Part shown: positions 55,846-64,000 of the stretch, in pieces
How positions within the stretch are numbered: position 1 is the first letter of the stretch
How the letters are laid out: each line of letters opens with the position of its first letter
The notes under the pieces: generated by a model
Seen by the model: only the letters and a program-made list of their open reading frames with translations
What the model was told of the DNA's origin: nothing
Databases searched by the model: none
Assembly: GCA_001769385.1 (NCBI GenBank)
Contig: MEPB01000070.1
Coordinates: 124,001 to 188,000, forward strand
Length of the DNA: 64,000 nt
Reading direction: 5' to 3'
Source of the DNA: Bacteroidetes bacterium RIFCSPLOWO2_12_FULL_35_15
GTDB lineage: Bacteria; Bacteroidota; Bacteroidia; 2-12-FULL-35-15
Position numbers and translations under genes: made by a program

Positions 55846-56559
55846 CTAGAAAGAATAGCCCATATTAATTCCGAACACCACGTTAAAATGTGTATTGTAA
55901 ATAGCAGGAAGATCACTAGTATTGTAAGGAATTACTTTATTATTCATATAATGGAAAAATACTTTATTCGTTTTGTAACCTAAGCCACCATAAATATCAA
56001 TGGTCAGGTTATTAATTCTTCCTGCTTGTACACCCAAAATAACATTTGCATTAAAATGCCGGATATCATAATAGTTTTTTCGATAATAGTGCTTAAGCCC
56101 GACAGAGAGGTGCGCATTTGTGTATGAAAAAAGCGGTGCAACATAAAATCCATAGGGAGCATGATGTCTTCGGTTTACCAAATAAAATTTATGTGCATAT
56201 TGAATTCTCCATCCGCTCACTTTATAAAGCCTGTTGTTTGGTTGATTTGCCGTTTTTTCAAGAAGTTTTAAAAAAATATTTTTTCCAAGTATTGAAAAAG
56301 CAAACTGATCAGATTGTTTACGCGATGTTGTGATCTCAGCCATAATACGGTATTCCGAGGTGAACGGAAAAATACCTCCCCACAAAAAGGCTGTAGGACT
56401 TGTTTTTAAAACGAGTGGAGCATTATAGATCTTTTCTCTAAGATTTGTTCGGGTTGATTTTTTAATAACAATGGTATCAATAGGAGAAAGTTCATTTGCC
56501 GCCATTGTAAATGAATAAAGCACTAAAATCAGACAATATATCCGGTAATTTATTTTCAT
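55846..56559 (-). CDS. Predicted outer membrane beta-barrel protein
   Basis: This 237-residue protein has a signal peptide (about 1-20), segments of alternating strands (YGFYVAPLFSYTNAHLSVGL) and a C-terminal Phe (GINMGYSF). It resembles DUF3575-like outer membrane proteins in having PTAFLWGGIFPFTSEYRI, where a substrate- or lipid-facing barrel begins. The start codon overlaps the tsaD stop by four bases, so it is translationally coupled to tsaD. Function unknown. Confidence 0.75.
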   Translation of the reverse strand: MKINYRIYCLILVLYSFTMAANELSPIDTIVIKKSTRTNLREKIYNAPLVLKTSPTAFLWGGIFPFTSEYRIMAEITTSRKQSDQFAFSILGKNIFLKLLEKTANQPNNRLYKVSGWRIQYAHKFYLVNRRHHAPYGFYVAPLFSYTNAHLSVGLKHYYRKNYYDIRHFNANVILGVQAGRINNLTIDIYGGLGYKTNKVFFHYMNNKVIPYNTSDLPAIYNTHFNVVFGINMGYSF

Positions 56560-57599
56560 TTTAATGCATATCTTGCTTTAGGAGAAATAGTCTGTGATGC
56601 AAAATCTTTTATTAAATATTTATAATATCCTGTAATCGCTATCATTGCTGCATTATCGGTGCAGTATTCAAATTTTGGAATAAACACTTTCCAATCTAAT
56701 TCTTGTTCTAGATTTTGTAAAGCTGCTCGTAATCCTGAATTTGCGGATACTCCTCCAGCAATTGCTATTTGTTTGATATTTGTTTGTTTGGCAGCTTTTT
56801 TTAGCTTCAGTAATAAAATTTCAATAATTGTTGCCTGAAGGGAAGCGCAAATGTCAGCTTTGTTTTCTTCAACAAAATTAGGATTTTTGGCTGTTTCATT
56901 AGTTATGAAATTCATAAATCCTGTTTTTAATCCACTGAAACTAAAATTAAGTTCCTGAATTTGAGGTTTTGTAAAAGAGTAGGCTTTTGGATTCCCTTCG
57001 GCTGCATATTTATCAATTAATGGGCCACCAGGATAAGGAAGTCCCATGATTTTTGCAGCTTTATCAAAAGCCTCTCCGGCTGCATCATCAATGGTTTCAC
57101 CTATTACTGCCATGTCGAAATGATCCTTTACCAAAACAATTTGAGTGTGCCCACCTGAAACTGTTAAACATAAAAATGGAAACGAAGGAATTGTATTTGA
57201 ATTTGCTGTTGGGGTGGAAGTTTCAATAAAATGGGCGAGTATATGACCTTGCATGTGATTTACTTCGATCATTGGAATATGTAAACCCATTGCAAATGCT
57301 TTCGAAAAGGAAACTCCTACTAATAAGGAACCCATTAACCCTGGGCCGGAGGTAAAAGCTATTGCAGAAATATCTTCTTTGTTTATTCCTGCACTTTTGA
57401 TAGCTTGATCAACCACAGGAATAATATTTTGCTGATGTGCCCTTGAGGCTAATTCGGGAACAACGCCACCATATAATTTATGTATATTTTGTGTAGCCAC
57501 AATATTGGCAAGCAATTTGCCATCTTTGATCACAGCAGCAGCAGTATCATCACAGGATGATTCGATACCCAAAATAATGATTGATTGGCTGTTATTCAT
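56556..57599 (-). CDS. tsaD: tRNA N6-adenosine threonylcarbamoyltransferase
   Basis: This 347-residue TsaD/Kae1 enzyme forms t6A37 in tRNAs that read ANN codons. The ATPase-fold blocks are GIESSCDDTAAAV, FTSGPGLMGSLLVG, the metal-binding His115 and His119 (EVNHMQGHILAH), LTVSGGHTQIVLV and GGVSANSGLRAAL. Length is normal. It is divergent from tamB and overlaps the downstream barrel gene by four bases. Confidence 0.97.
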   Translation of the reverse strand: MNNSQSIIILGIESSCDDTAAAVIKDGKLLANIVATQNIHKLYGGVVPELASRAHQQNIIPVVDQAIKSAGINKEDISAIAFTSGPGLMGSLLVGVSFSKAFAMGLHIPMIEVNHMQGHILAHFIETSTPTANSNTIPSFPFLCLTVSGGHTQIVLVKDHFDMAVIGETIDDAAGEAFDKAAKIMGLPYPGGPLIDKYAAEGNPKAYSFTKPQIQELNFSFSGLKTGFMNFITNETAKNPNFVEENKADICASLQATIIEILLLKLKKAAKQTNIKQIAIAGGVSANSGLRAALQNLEQELDWKVFIPKFEYCTDNAAMIAITGYYKYLIKDFASQTISPKARYALK

Positions 57600-57694
57600 T
57601 AAATCGCTAATTTAGCAGGCGTTTCTAACAATCCAAAGATATTAAAAAACTAGCAAACATATTATTTCGTTTTGTTTCGATACTTATCTTTTTA

Positions 57695-60600
57695 GTGATA
57701 ATATTGTTTTTACTTATTCAGGTTCACAGTGTGCAAACATATATGGCGCACAAAGCTGCATCTATTCTTTCATCCGAGCTGCATACACGTGTCGAAATAG
57801 GCAGCCTCGATGTTCAATTTTTTAAAAAAATTGTTCTGGAAGATGTGTATATCGAAGATCTGCATCATGATACCCTTTTGTATGCAAAAAGGATAAAATT
57901 CGGAATAGGAGAATTTGATAATAAAAAACATAAATTAATTTTTAATGATATAGTTTTACTGAATGCTAAAGCAAAACTGATTCAATATAAAGCGGATGAA
58001 GATTTGAATCTTCAATTTATTATTGATGCATTTGCCTCTAAAGATACAACAAAGCTTACGCAAAATTACTCCTGGGATATCAGGTTCTCGAAAGTAACTC
58101 TGGTAAATACTGATTTTACATATCGTAGTGAACATGATACTTTAATAACTTCCGGGGTAAATTATTTTGACCTTAGAACTAACAATGTTAATGGAAGTTT
58201 TAGTGATGTTCAAATTCAAGAGGATACGATTTTCGGAACCATCGAGTACTTATCTGCATTTGAGAAAAGTGGGTTTATTCTTCAAAATTTAAGCAGTTAT
58301 GTAAAAGTCAGTCCGGTTGGGATTCAGATGGATGAACTCAAAATTAAAACACATGAAAGTACTATTGCCACTGATCTTACATTCTCCTATGAACGATGGA
58401 GAGATTTTACTGATTTTGTTAATAAAGTAAAACTGAAAGCAGAGTTCAATCATTCGCATATCGAAATGAATGATATCTCTTTTTTTGCTCCACAGTTAAA
58501 AGGATTATATAAAAATTTAAATGTATCCGGAAAAGTAAGCGGAAAAATAAATGATCTAAAGGGAAAAAATATGGATATATTTTGGGGAGGAACTACTCAT
58601 TTTATTGGAGATATAACATTAACCGGTTTACCAAAAATTGAAGAAACACTCATTTATCTGAATGTTGAAAGTTTAACAACTAATTACACTGATCTAAAAC
58701 AATTCCCTGTTCCTCCTTTTGAAAAAAATCAAACATTGGATGTTCCTTATAATATTTCCAAATTAGGCAATCTGAAATTTAAAGGCACATTTACCGGTTT
58801 ATATAACGATTTTTATGCCTATGGTAATTTTTCATCGGCATTAGGAAGCTTATCCACCGACCTTTCAGTTAGCCATAATCAAGAGAAAAATAAGGAATTT
58901 TATAAAGGAAAGTTAAAATCCAAAGATTTTGATTTTGGCAAATTTTTCGGTGTAAATGCAAATACGTTGGGGAAAGTTACTGCTAATGTAGATATTGATG
59001 GCTCCGGATTTACCCTGGAGGAGGTTGCTGCCAGCTTAAAAGGAACTATAAATAGTTTATATTTTAATAATTATACCTACAATAATATTATAATTGAAGG
59101 TAATGTGGCCCAGAAAATATTTAAAGGAAAATTAAATGTAAAAGATGAGAATGTGGATTTTGATTTTATTGGCAGTGTTGATTTTACAAAAAAACTTCCT
59201 GCACTGGATTTTGTTACAACACTAAATAAAGCTGATTTAGGGGCATTGCATTTTCTGAATACTACCAAAAAAACGGATCTTTCAACACAATTAATTATTA
59301 ATGTTACAGGCAATAATATTGATAATTTAAGAGGCCAGATAAATTTTGATAACACTATTTATAAACAGGATAATGAAATTTATAAATTAAGTGTATTTAA
59401 TCTTGTTTCAAGTGAAGAAAGTGGTGACAAATCAATTGAATTGTTTTCTGATTTTTGTAATGCAAAAGTAAAAGGTACATTTCTGGTGCTCGATCTGCCT
59501 GTTTGTATTGAAAATTTATTGAATAATTATCTTCCAAATTATTTTCTAAATAAAAATAAAAAAATCACCACTGCACAAAATTTCGAATACAGTTTCTTGT
59601 TTAAAAAAACCGATGCTGTTACCCGTTTATTTGCCCCACATTTAACAATTGCTCCGAACACATTGATCAAAGGGGATTTTAATTCTTCTACTAATCATTT
59701 TTTTCTAACAGGTAATTCAAGCAAGCTTACATTTAATAATTTTATTATTAAAAATTGGAACATTAATGCCAGCACTTCTGATAAATTATTGTTTAATACG
59801 GGTTGCGAACGTTTATTCTTAAGTGATAGTACCTGGCTGACTGATTTTAAAATTGTAACCTCTACACAGAATGATAGTGTTAATTTAGCAATAACCTGGG
59901 ATAATAAATCGGAGAAACAATTTAAAGGTGATATAGCTGCATTTTTACATTTTGATTTGAACAGTATTGTTAAATTTAAAATACTTCCTTCCACATTTAT
60001 AATGGCTGATTCTGTTTGGAGCATTAGTAAATCCAATGAGGTGGTGATTGATTCAAATTATATAACAGTTAAAGATTTTATTTTTGAACATTCTAATCAA
60101 TCAATTGCAATAAATGGGATTGTTTCTGAAAATAAAAATGATCAGCTAAAACTCCGGTTGAATAATTTTAATTTAGCAAATCTGAATTTATATATCAACT
60201 ATACAGGTTTAAATTTTAGAGGTAGAATCAATGGAGAATCCAGCATCAGCAATATGTATAGCAATATGTTGTTTTTAAGTGATAATACGTTTACGTCACT
60301 TTTTATAAATAATAATGAGATCGGAAACGGGAGCATTGAAAGCATTTGGGACAATGCCAAAGATGGATTATACCTTCATGGCTCCTTTACAAAAGGTATT
60401 GTGCCTAATATTGTTTTTTCAGGAAATTATTACCCCAAAAAAGACGAAGACAATATTGATATGAAGCTTGATCTGCAAGCGATGCAGATGCAATTATTCG
60501 AACCATTCGTAAAAGACTACTGCTCGGATTTTAAAGGTTTTTTTGCAGGAAATGTTTCCATAACCGGATCGATAAAAAAACCGAAATTATCTGGAAATCT

Positions 60601-62140
60601 AAATGTAAATGCAAAAAAGGTAACCGTTAATTATTTGAATACCACCTATAATTTTTCACATGACATCCTGATCGACAATAATTCATTCGGGGTTGAAAAT
60701 ATGATAATTTATGATGTAAACCACAATAAAGCAGAAGTTACCGGCAAACTGTATCATGAAAATTTTAAAAATTTTCAGCTCGATTTTGATATGAATACTA
60801 AAAAATTCATGTGTTTAAATACTACCGAAATAAATAATAATTTATATTACGGGAAAGCCTTTGTTTCGGGTATTGTAAATATTTTCGGATATATTGATAA
60901 TATTTCGATTGATGCAAATTTAAAAACAGAAAAAGTAACCCCAAGAGATAAATCAGATAAATTAAATGTGCTTTCAAATGTTGAAATGACGAAATTTTAT
61001 ATTCCGCTTTCCGGACCGGCAGAGGTTAGTCAAAACAATTTTATAACATTCATAAAAAAAGATACAAGCAAAAATATTAAAAATGATTATAAAGTCGAGT
61101 TGGGTGGTCTAACTCTTAATTTAGCCCTGGACGTTACACCAGATGCAGAGGTTCAATTAATATTTGACCAAAAGGTAGGCGATATTATAAAAAGCAGGGG
61201 AAATGGCAACATTACAATGGAAATAAATACACAGGGCAATTTTAAAATGTTTGGTGATTATGTAATTGAAAGTGGAGATTATTTGTTCACACTGCAAAAT
61301 ATTATAAATAAAAAATTTGATTTAAAGAAAGGTGGAACTATCAAATGGAGTGGAAGTCCATATAAAGCTGATATTAATTTAAATGCTACCTATAAGGCCC
61401 GCGCTTCTCTAAAACCTTTTTTTCCGGAGGATTCGACAGGTATTTATAAAAAACGATTCCCTGTTGATTTGAATTTATTAATGACAGGGGATTTATTATC
61501 TCCGCAAATTAATTTTGATATTGGATTACCAACAGTTGATGCATCAACCCGTCAAACTGTATTAAGTTATGTAAACACTGAAGCAGAAGTAAACCGGCAA
61601 GTATTTTCATTGCTTATTATGAATAGTTTTGTAACTCCGTATCAGCTTGTAAATACCGGTGGTGGCCCTACAGTTGGTTCAGCTGCGGGAGCAAATACAA
61701 GTGAGTTGTTATCCAACCAGCTAAGCAATATGTTGAGTAAAATTTCTAACGATTTTGATGTTGGTGTTAATTACCGGCCGGGAGATGCAATTACAAAAGA
61801 TGAACTTGAATTAGCCCTTTCAACACAATTATTTAATGATAAATTAACGGTGGATGGCAATGTTGGTACTAATAATAAAAACCAGAATTCAACTAATATT
61901 GTTGGTGATGTAAATGTGGAATATAAAATTACTGATGATGGAAAGGTAAGAATAAAAGCATTTAACAAAGCAAACGATAATAATCAGATCTATATAAATG
62001 GACCTTATACACAAGGCGTAGGGATTTTTTACCGGGAAGAATTTAATACTATTGCAGAGTTGTATAAACGTTATTTAGAAAACCTTAATGGCAGAAAAAA
62101 CAGGAAAAAGGATATAGAATCTGAAGGTCCGCCAAAATAA
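57695..62140 (+). CDS. tamB: Translocation and assembly module TamB family protein
   Basis: This inner-membrane-anchored, periplasm-spanning protein is 1481 residues from the GTG at 57695. The sequence right after the start (IILFLLIQVHSVQTYMAHKA) is part of the N-terminal membrane anchor. Long beta-helical AsmA/TamB repeats follow, and the C-terminal TamB (DUF490) domain occupies about 1030-1440 (GGLTLNLALDVTPDAEVQL, GDYLFTLQNIINKKFDL, DINLNATYKARASL, TRQTVLSYVNTEAEVNRQVF). TamB helps lipid transport or outer membrane protein assembly. The open frame extends upstream to 57629 with a good basic-hydrophobic N-terminus but no ATG, GTG or TTG, so the real start is uncertain (ATT at 57641 is a candidate). 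Confidence 0.92.
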   Translation: MIILFLLIQVHSVQTYMAHKAASILSSELHTRVEIGSLDVQFFKKIVLEDVYIEDLHHDTLLYAKRIKFGIGEFDNKKHKLIFNDIVLLNAKAKLIQYKADEDLNLQFIIDAFASKDTTKLTQNYSWDIRFSKVTLVNTDFTYRSEHDTLITSGVNYFDLRTNNVNGSFSDVQIQEDTIFGTIEYLSAFEKSGFILQNLSSYVKVSPVGIQMDELKIKTHESTIATDLTFSYERWRDFTDFVNKVKLKAEFNHSHIEMNDISFFAPQLKGLYKNLNVSGKVSGKINDLKGKNMDIFWGGTTHFIGDITLTGLPKIEETLIYLNVESLTTNYTDLKQFPVPPFEKNQTLDVPYNISKLGNLKFKGTFTGLYNDFYAYGNFSSALGSLSTDLSVSHNQEKNKEFYKGKLKSKDFDFGKFFGVNANTLGKVTANVDIDGSGFTLEEVAASLKGTINSLYFNNYTYNNIIIEGNVAQKIFKGKLNVKDENVDFDFIGSVDFTKKLPALDFVTTLNKADLGALHFLNTTKKTDLSTQLIINVTGNNIDNLRGQINFDNTIYKQDNEIYKLSVFNLVSSEESGDKSIELFSDFCNAKVKGTFLVLDLPVCIENLLNNYLPNYFLNKNKKITTAQNFEYSFLFKKTDAVTRLFAPHLTIAPNTLIKGDFNSSTNHFFLTGNSSKLTFNNFIIKNWNINASTSDKLLFNTGCERLFLSDSTWLTDFKIVTSTQNDSVNLAITWDNKSEKQFKGDIAAFLHFDLNSIVKFKILPSTFIMADSVWSISKSNEVVIDSNYITVKDFIFEHSNQSIAINGIVSENKNDQLKLRLNNFNLANLNLYINYTGLNFRGRINGESSISNMYSNMLFLSDNTFTSLFINNNEIGNGSIESIWDNAKDGLYLHGSFTKGIVPNIVFSGNYYPKKDEDNIDMKLDLQAMQMQLFEPFVKDYCSDFKGFFAGNVSITGSIKKPKLSGNLNVNAKKVTVNYLNTTYNFSHDILIDNNSFGVENMIIYDVNHNKAEVTGKLYHENFKNFQLDFDMNTKKFMCLNTTEINNNLYYGKAFVSGIVNIFGYIDNISIDANLKTEKVTPRDKSDKLNVLSNVEMTKFYIPLSGPAEVSQNNFITFIKKDTSKNIKNDYKVELGGLTLNLALDVTPDAEVQLIFDQKVGDIIKSRGNGNITMEINTQGNFKMFGDYVIESGDYLFTLQNIINKKFDLKKGGTIKWSGSPYKADINLNATYKARASLKPFFPEDSTGIYKKRFPVDLNLLMTGDLLSPQINFDIGLPTVDASTRQTVLSYVNTEAEVNRQVFSLLIMNSFVTPYQLVNTGGGPTVGSAAGANTSELLSNQLSNMLSKISNDFDVGVNYRPGDAITKDELELALSTQLFNDKLTVDGNVGTNNKNQNSTNIVGDVNVEYKITDDGKVRIKAFNKANDNNQIYINGPYTQGVGIFYREEFNTIAELYKRYLENLNGRKNRKKDIESEGPPK

Positions 62141-62220
62141 AGGGCATAAAAATTAATAATTGATTTCTATTTTTTTGATGAATCCCATTTTTTTATTTTC
62201 AATGCTATATCTCATAAAAC

Positions 62221-62252
62221 AAAAACATCTCACAAATTTGTGAGATGTTTTT
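62221..62252. terminator. Bidirectional terminator
   Basis: AAAAACATCTCACAAA and TTTGTGAGATGTTTTT form a perfect 32-base palindrome between the convergent tamB and ribBA genes. Confidence 0.92.
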
Positions 62253-62274
62253 GCGTTTACGGTATTAGAATAAA

Positions 62275-63489
62275 TTATTTGTCTAGTTTTAATGAATGTC
62301 CCATTTTATCACGTTTTGTTTCAAGATAAAATTTATTGTGTTCATTAGAATCTATTTCGATAGGGATGGTTTCTACAATCTCTAATCCGTACCCAATAAG
62401 TCCGGCACGCTTTTTAGGATTATTACTCATTAGGCGTATTTTACGGAGCCCCAGGTCACGAAGTATTTGTGCCCCCACTCCATAATCGCGTTCATCCATT
62501 TTAAAACCAAGTTCTTCATTGGCTTCCACGGTATCACGTCCTTCTTCTTGTAATTTATAGGCTTTCAGTTTATTCAATAAACCAATACCTCTACCTTCCT
62601 GGTTCATATATAAAATAACTCCTTTGCCCTCTTTTTCAATAATTTCCATTGCTTTTTGAAGCTGAGGCCCACAATCACATCGGCAAGACCCAAATACATC
62701 ACCTGTCAGGCAGGATGAATGTACACGAACAAGAATTGATTCATCTTTGTCCCATTTGCCTTTTATCAAAGCTAAATGTTCCTGATCATTGGTTGTTTGA
62801 CGGTAAGCGATCAATTCAAAATCTCCCCATTTTGTTGGCATTTTTACCTGCACATCTTTTGTAATGATGCTTTCATTTTTTATTCGATATGCAATTAACT
62901 CTTCAATGGAAATAATTTTCAGATTAAGTTTTTTAGCAATTTCGATCAATTCAGGAAGTCGAGCCATGGTTCCATCTTCATTCATGATCTCAACCAAAGC
63001 TCCTGCAGGAGCAGAGCCTGAAAGTCGGGCCAAATCTATAGTAGCTTCCGTATGACCTGCTCTGCGCAAAACTCCTCCGGTTTTAGCTTTTAATGGAAAG
63101 ATATGGCCCGGTTTGCCAAATTCTTCCGGCTTTGTTTTAGGATCAATAAGAGCCTGAATTGTTTTTGAACGATCACTTGCTGAAATACCTGTTGAGCAGC
63201 CATACCCTAATAAATCAATTGAAACAGTAAAAGCGGTTGCATTTTGTGAGGTGTTTTTGCTTACCATCATCTCCAAACCCAGTTCATTACATCTTTCTTC
63301 GGTAATAGCTGCACAAATCAATCCACGGCCATGTGTAGCCATAAAGTTGATCACTTCAGGAGTTGCATTGTTTGCAGTGGTGATAAAATCGCCTTCGTTT
63401 TCACGGTCCTCATCATCCACAACAATTATTACTTTACCGGCTTTCAGGTCTGAAAGAGCTTCTTCGATTGTATTCAGTACAAAATCCAT
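62275..63489 (-). CDS. ribBA: Bifunctional 3,4-dihydroxy-2-butanone-4-phosphate synthase / GTP cyclohydrolase II
   Basis: This 404-residue riboflavin pathway enzyme is a fusion. Its RibB domain (about 1-200; [44 protein letters not shown]) makes dihydroxybutanone phosphate from ribulose 5-phosphate. Its RibA domain (about 205-404; [20 protein letters not shown] with zinc cysteines, [11 protein letters not shown]) opens GTP. I chose ATG 63489 ([12 protein letters not shown]), the usual family start; a TTG at 63519 would add ten residues. It ends at a palindrome shared with tamB. Confidence 0.97.
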   Translation of the reverse strand: MDFVLNTIEEALSDLKAGKVIIVVDDEDRENEGDFITTANNATPEVINFMATHGRGLICAAITEERCNELGLEMMVSKNTSQNATAFTVSIDLLGYGCSTGISASDRSKTIQALIDPKTKPEEFGKPGHIFPLKAKTGGVLRRAGHTEATIDLARLSGSAPAGALVEIMNEDGTMARLPELIEIAKKLNLKIISIEELIAYRIKNESIITKDVQVKMPTKWGDFELIAYRQTTNDQEHLALIKGKWDKDESILVRVHSSCLTGDVFGSCRCDCGPQLQKAMEIIEKEGKGVILYMNQEGRGIGLLNKLKAYKLQEEGRDTVEANEELGFKMDERDYGVGAQILRDLGLRKIRLMSNNPKKRAGLIGYGLEIVETIPIEIDSNEHNKFYLETKRDKMGHSLKLDK

Positions 63490-64000
63490 CTTTATAAATT
63501 GAGTATGCGAAGGTAGCAAAAATAAATGGGAGATTGGATTGTACGGATTTATTAGTTTTAATTATTATTGTTAAATTTTATAAAGAAAGAGCATAAAATT
63601 AAGGATACAATATGGTTTTTCATGCTGTTCTGATTGTTTCATTTTAATCAAAAAAATTCCTCGCAACGCTGTTGCGGGGTGTCTTTTTGCCACAGATTTA
63701 CCTACTTTTCTTTTTTAGTATTAACCTATATGAATCATTGACTTGGCAATTAATCTTTTTTTTAATCAGTTAATCCAGGATTGTTTCCTTACGTCTCTAA
63801 GAGTACATCAATTTATTTTGATTTTATATGATTAATGCGATACTTCGCAAACTGCGGGAGGGGGATTCATTGAAATGAAATTAATTGAACATAACACTTT
63901 ATATGAAAATAAATAAAGGACTTCTGTCGGATACAGAAGTAAATAAAGTGATAAACAAGTTTGTTGTTCGAAAGGCCGAAAGTATTTGCAAATAATGATA
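63490..64000. other. Gene-free tail with hairpins
   Basis: This 511-bp stretch has no convincing gene. A 30-codon frame at 63903-63995 has no features. It holds a GC-rich hairpin at 63659-63679 and a perfect eight-base inverted repeat ACTTCTGT/ACAGAAGT at 63920-63940. A GC-richer patch (63838-63870, ACTTCGCAAACTGCGGGAGG) stands out from the AT-rich background. Confidence 0.45.
63652..63679 (-). terminator. Probable terminator reading leftward
   Basis: On the minus strand, CCCCGCAAC and GTTGCGAGG pair around a three-base loop (one G-U pair) and are followed by AATTTTTTT. It would end a transcript entering from beyond the right edge of the window, before ribBA. Confidence 0.6.

Noticed and set aside
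63490..63519. TTG extension of ribBA
   Set aside because: The known RibBA start matches [12 protein letters not shown] at 63489.
63903..63995. 30-codon frame starting MKINKGLLSD
   Set aside because: It is too short, has no recognised features, and overlaps a perfect hairpin.

Overview
The window looks like a chromosomal segment of a low-GC member of the Bacteroidota, probably Flavobacteriales-like. The evidence is a giant cell-surface protein with a type A T9SS C-terminal sorting domain and SprB-like repeats, many TPR/PD40/OmpA envelope proteins, BtuB/BtuG-type B12 uptake, TamB, a LolA next to FtsK, and promoter elements of the TTG-N19-TAnnTTTG type. No rRNA, tRNA, CRISPR array, transposase or phage gene was seen. 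The species cannot be named from the sequence alone.

Layout. 1-4070 (-): a large alpha-2-macroglobulin family protein cut by the window edge. 4347-9277 (+): a lipoprotein with two calcium-loop-like motifs, a tail-specific protease (Prc/CtpA type), two tandem paralogous outer-membrane-type proteins and a small exported protein. 9282-13659: argS and an arginase family gene (-), then a divergent arginine decarboxylase (+), forming an arginine-centred group. 13772-17919 (+): a lipoprotein, then ftsK and lolA. 18401-34041: six related TPR-PD40 envelope proteins, one on + and five on -, interrupted by DUF4197, FAH-family and DEDDh exonuclease genes. 34052-36830 (-): a 2-oxoacid dehydrogenase E2 component and glyA. 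36930-44556: a small membrane protein (-), an orphan protein (+) and the 2091-residue T9SS surface protein (+). 44606-49071 (-): a 3-hydroxyacyl-CoA dehydrogenase preceded by a twelve-copy heptamer repeat, then a sugar transferase/lipoprotein/Gfo-Idh-MocA operon. 49175-51493: pcm (+), an outer membrane protein with a textbook promoter (+) and a small pseudouridine synthase (-). 51714-55844 (+): a cobalamin riboswitch followed by a BtuB-like receptor, a BtuG-like surface propeller lipoprotein and a PP-loop ATPase. 55846-57599 (-): an outer-membrane barrel candidate and tsaD. 57695-62140 (+): tamB. 62275-63489 (-): ribBA. The last 500 bp hold no convincing gene.

Themes. Much of the window concerns the envelope: lipoprotein trafficking (LolA), outer membrane assembly (TamB), peptidoglycan-linked periplasmic scaffolds (PD40-OmpA proteins), T9SS cargo and vitamin B12 capture. 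The most unusual part is the PD40 cluster. Its members share the same front half but differ at the C-terminus: two have canonical OmpA domains, two have a divergent OmpA-like domain in which the peptidoglycan-binding His-Thr-Asp stretch is replaced by a shared Ser-rich motif, and two have no OmpA domain. Other points worth checking are the heptamer array abutting the start of the hydroxyacyl-CoA dehydrogenase gene and the absence of a standard start codon for the natural N-terminus of TamB.
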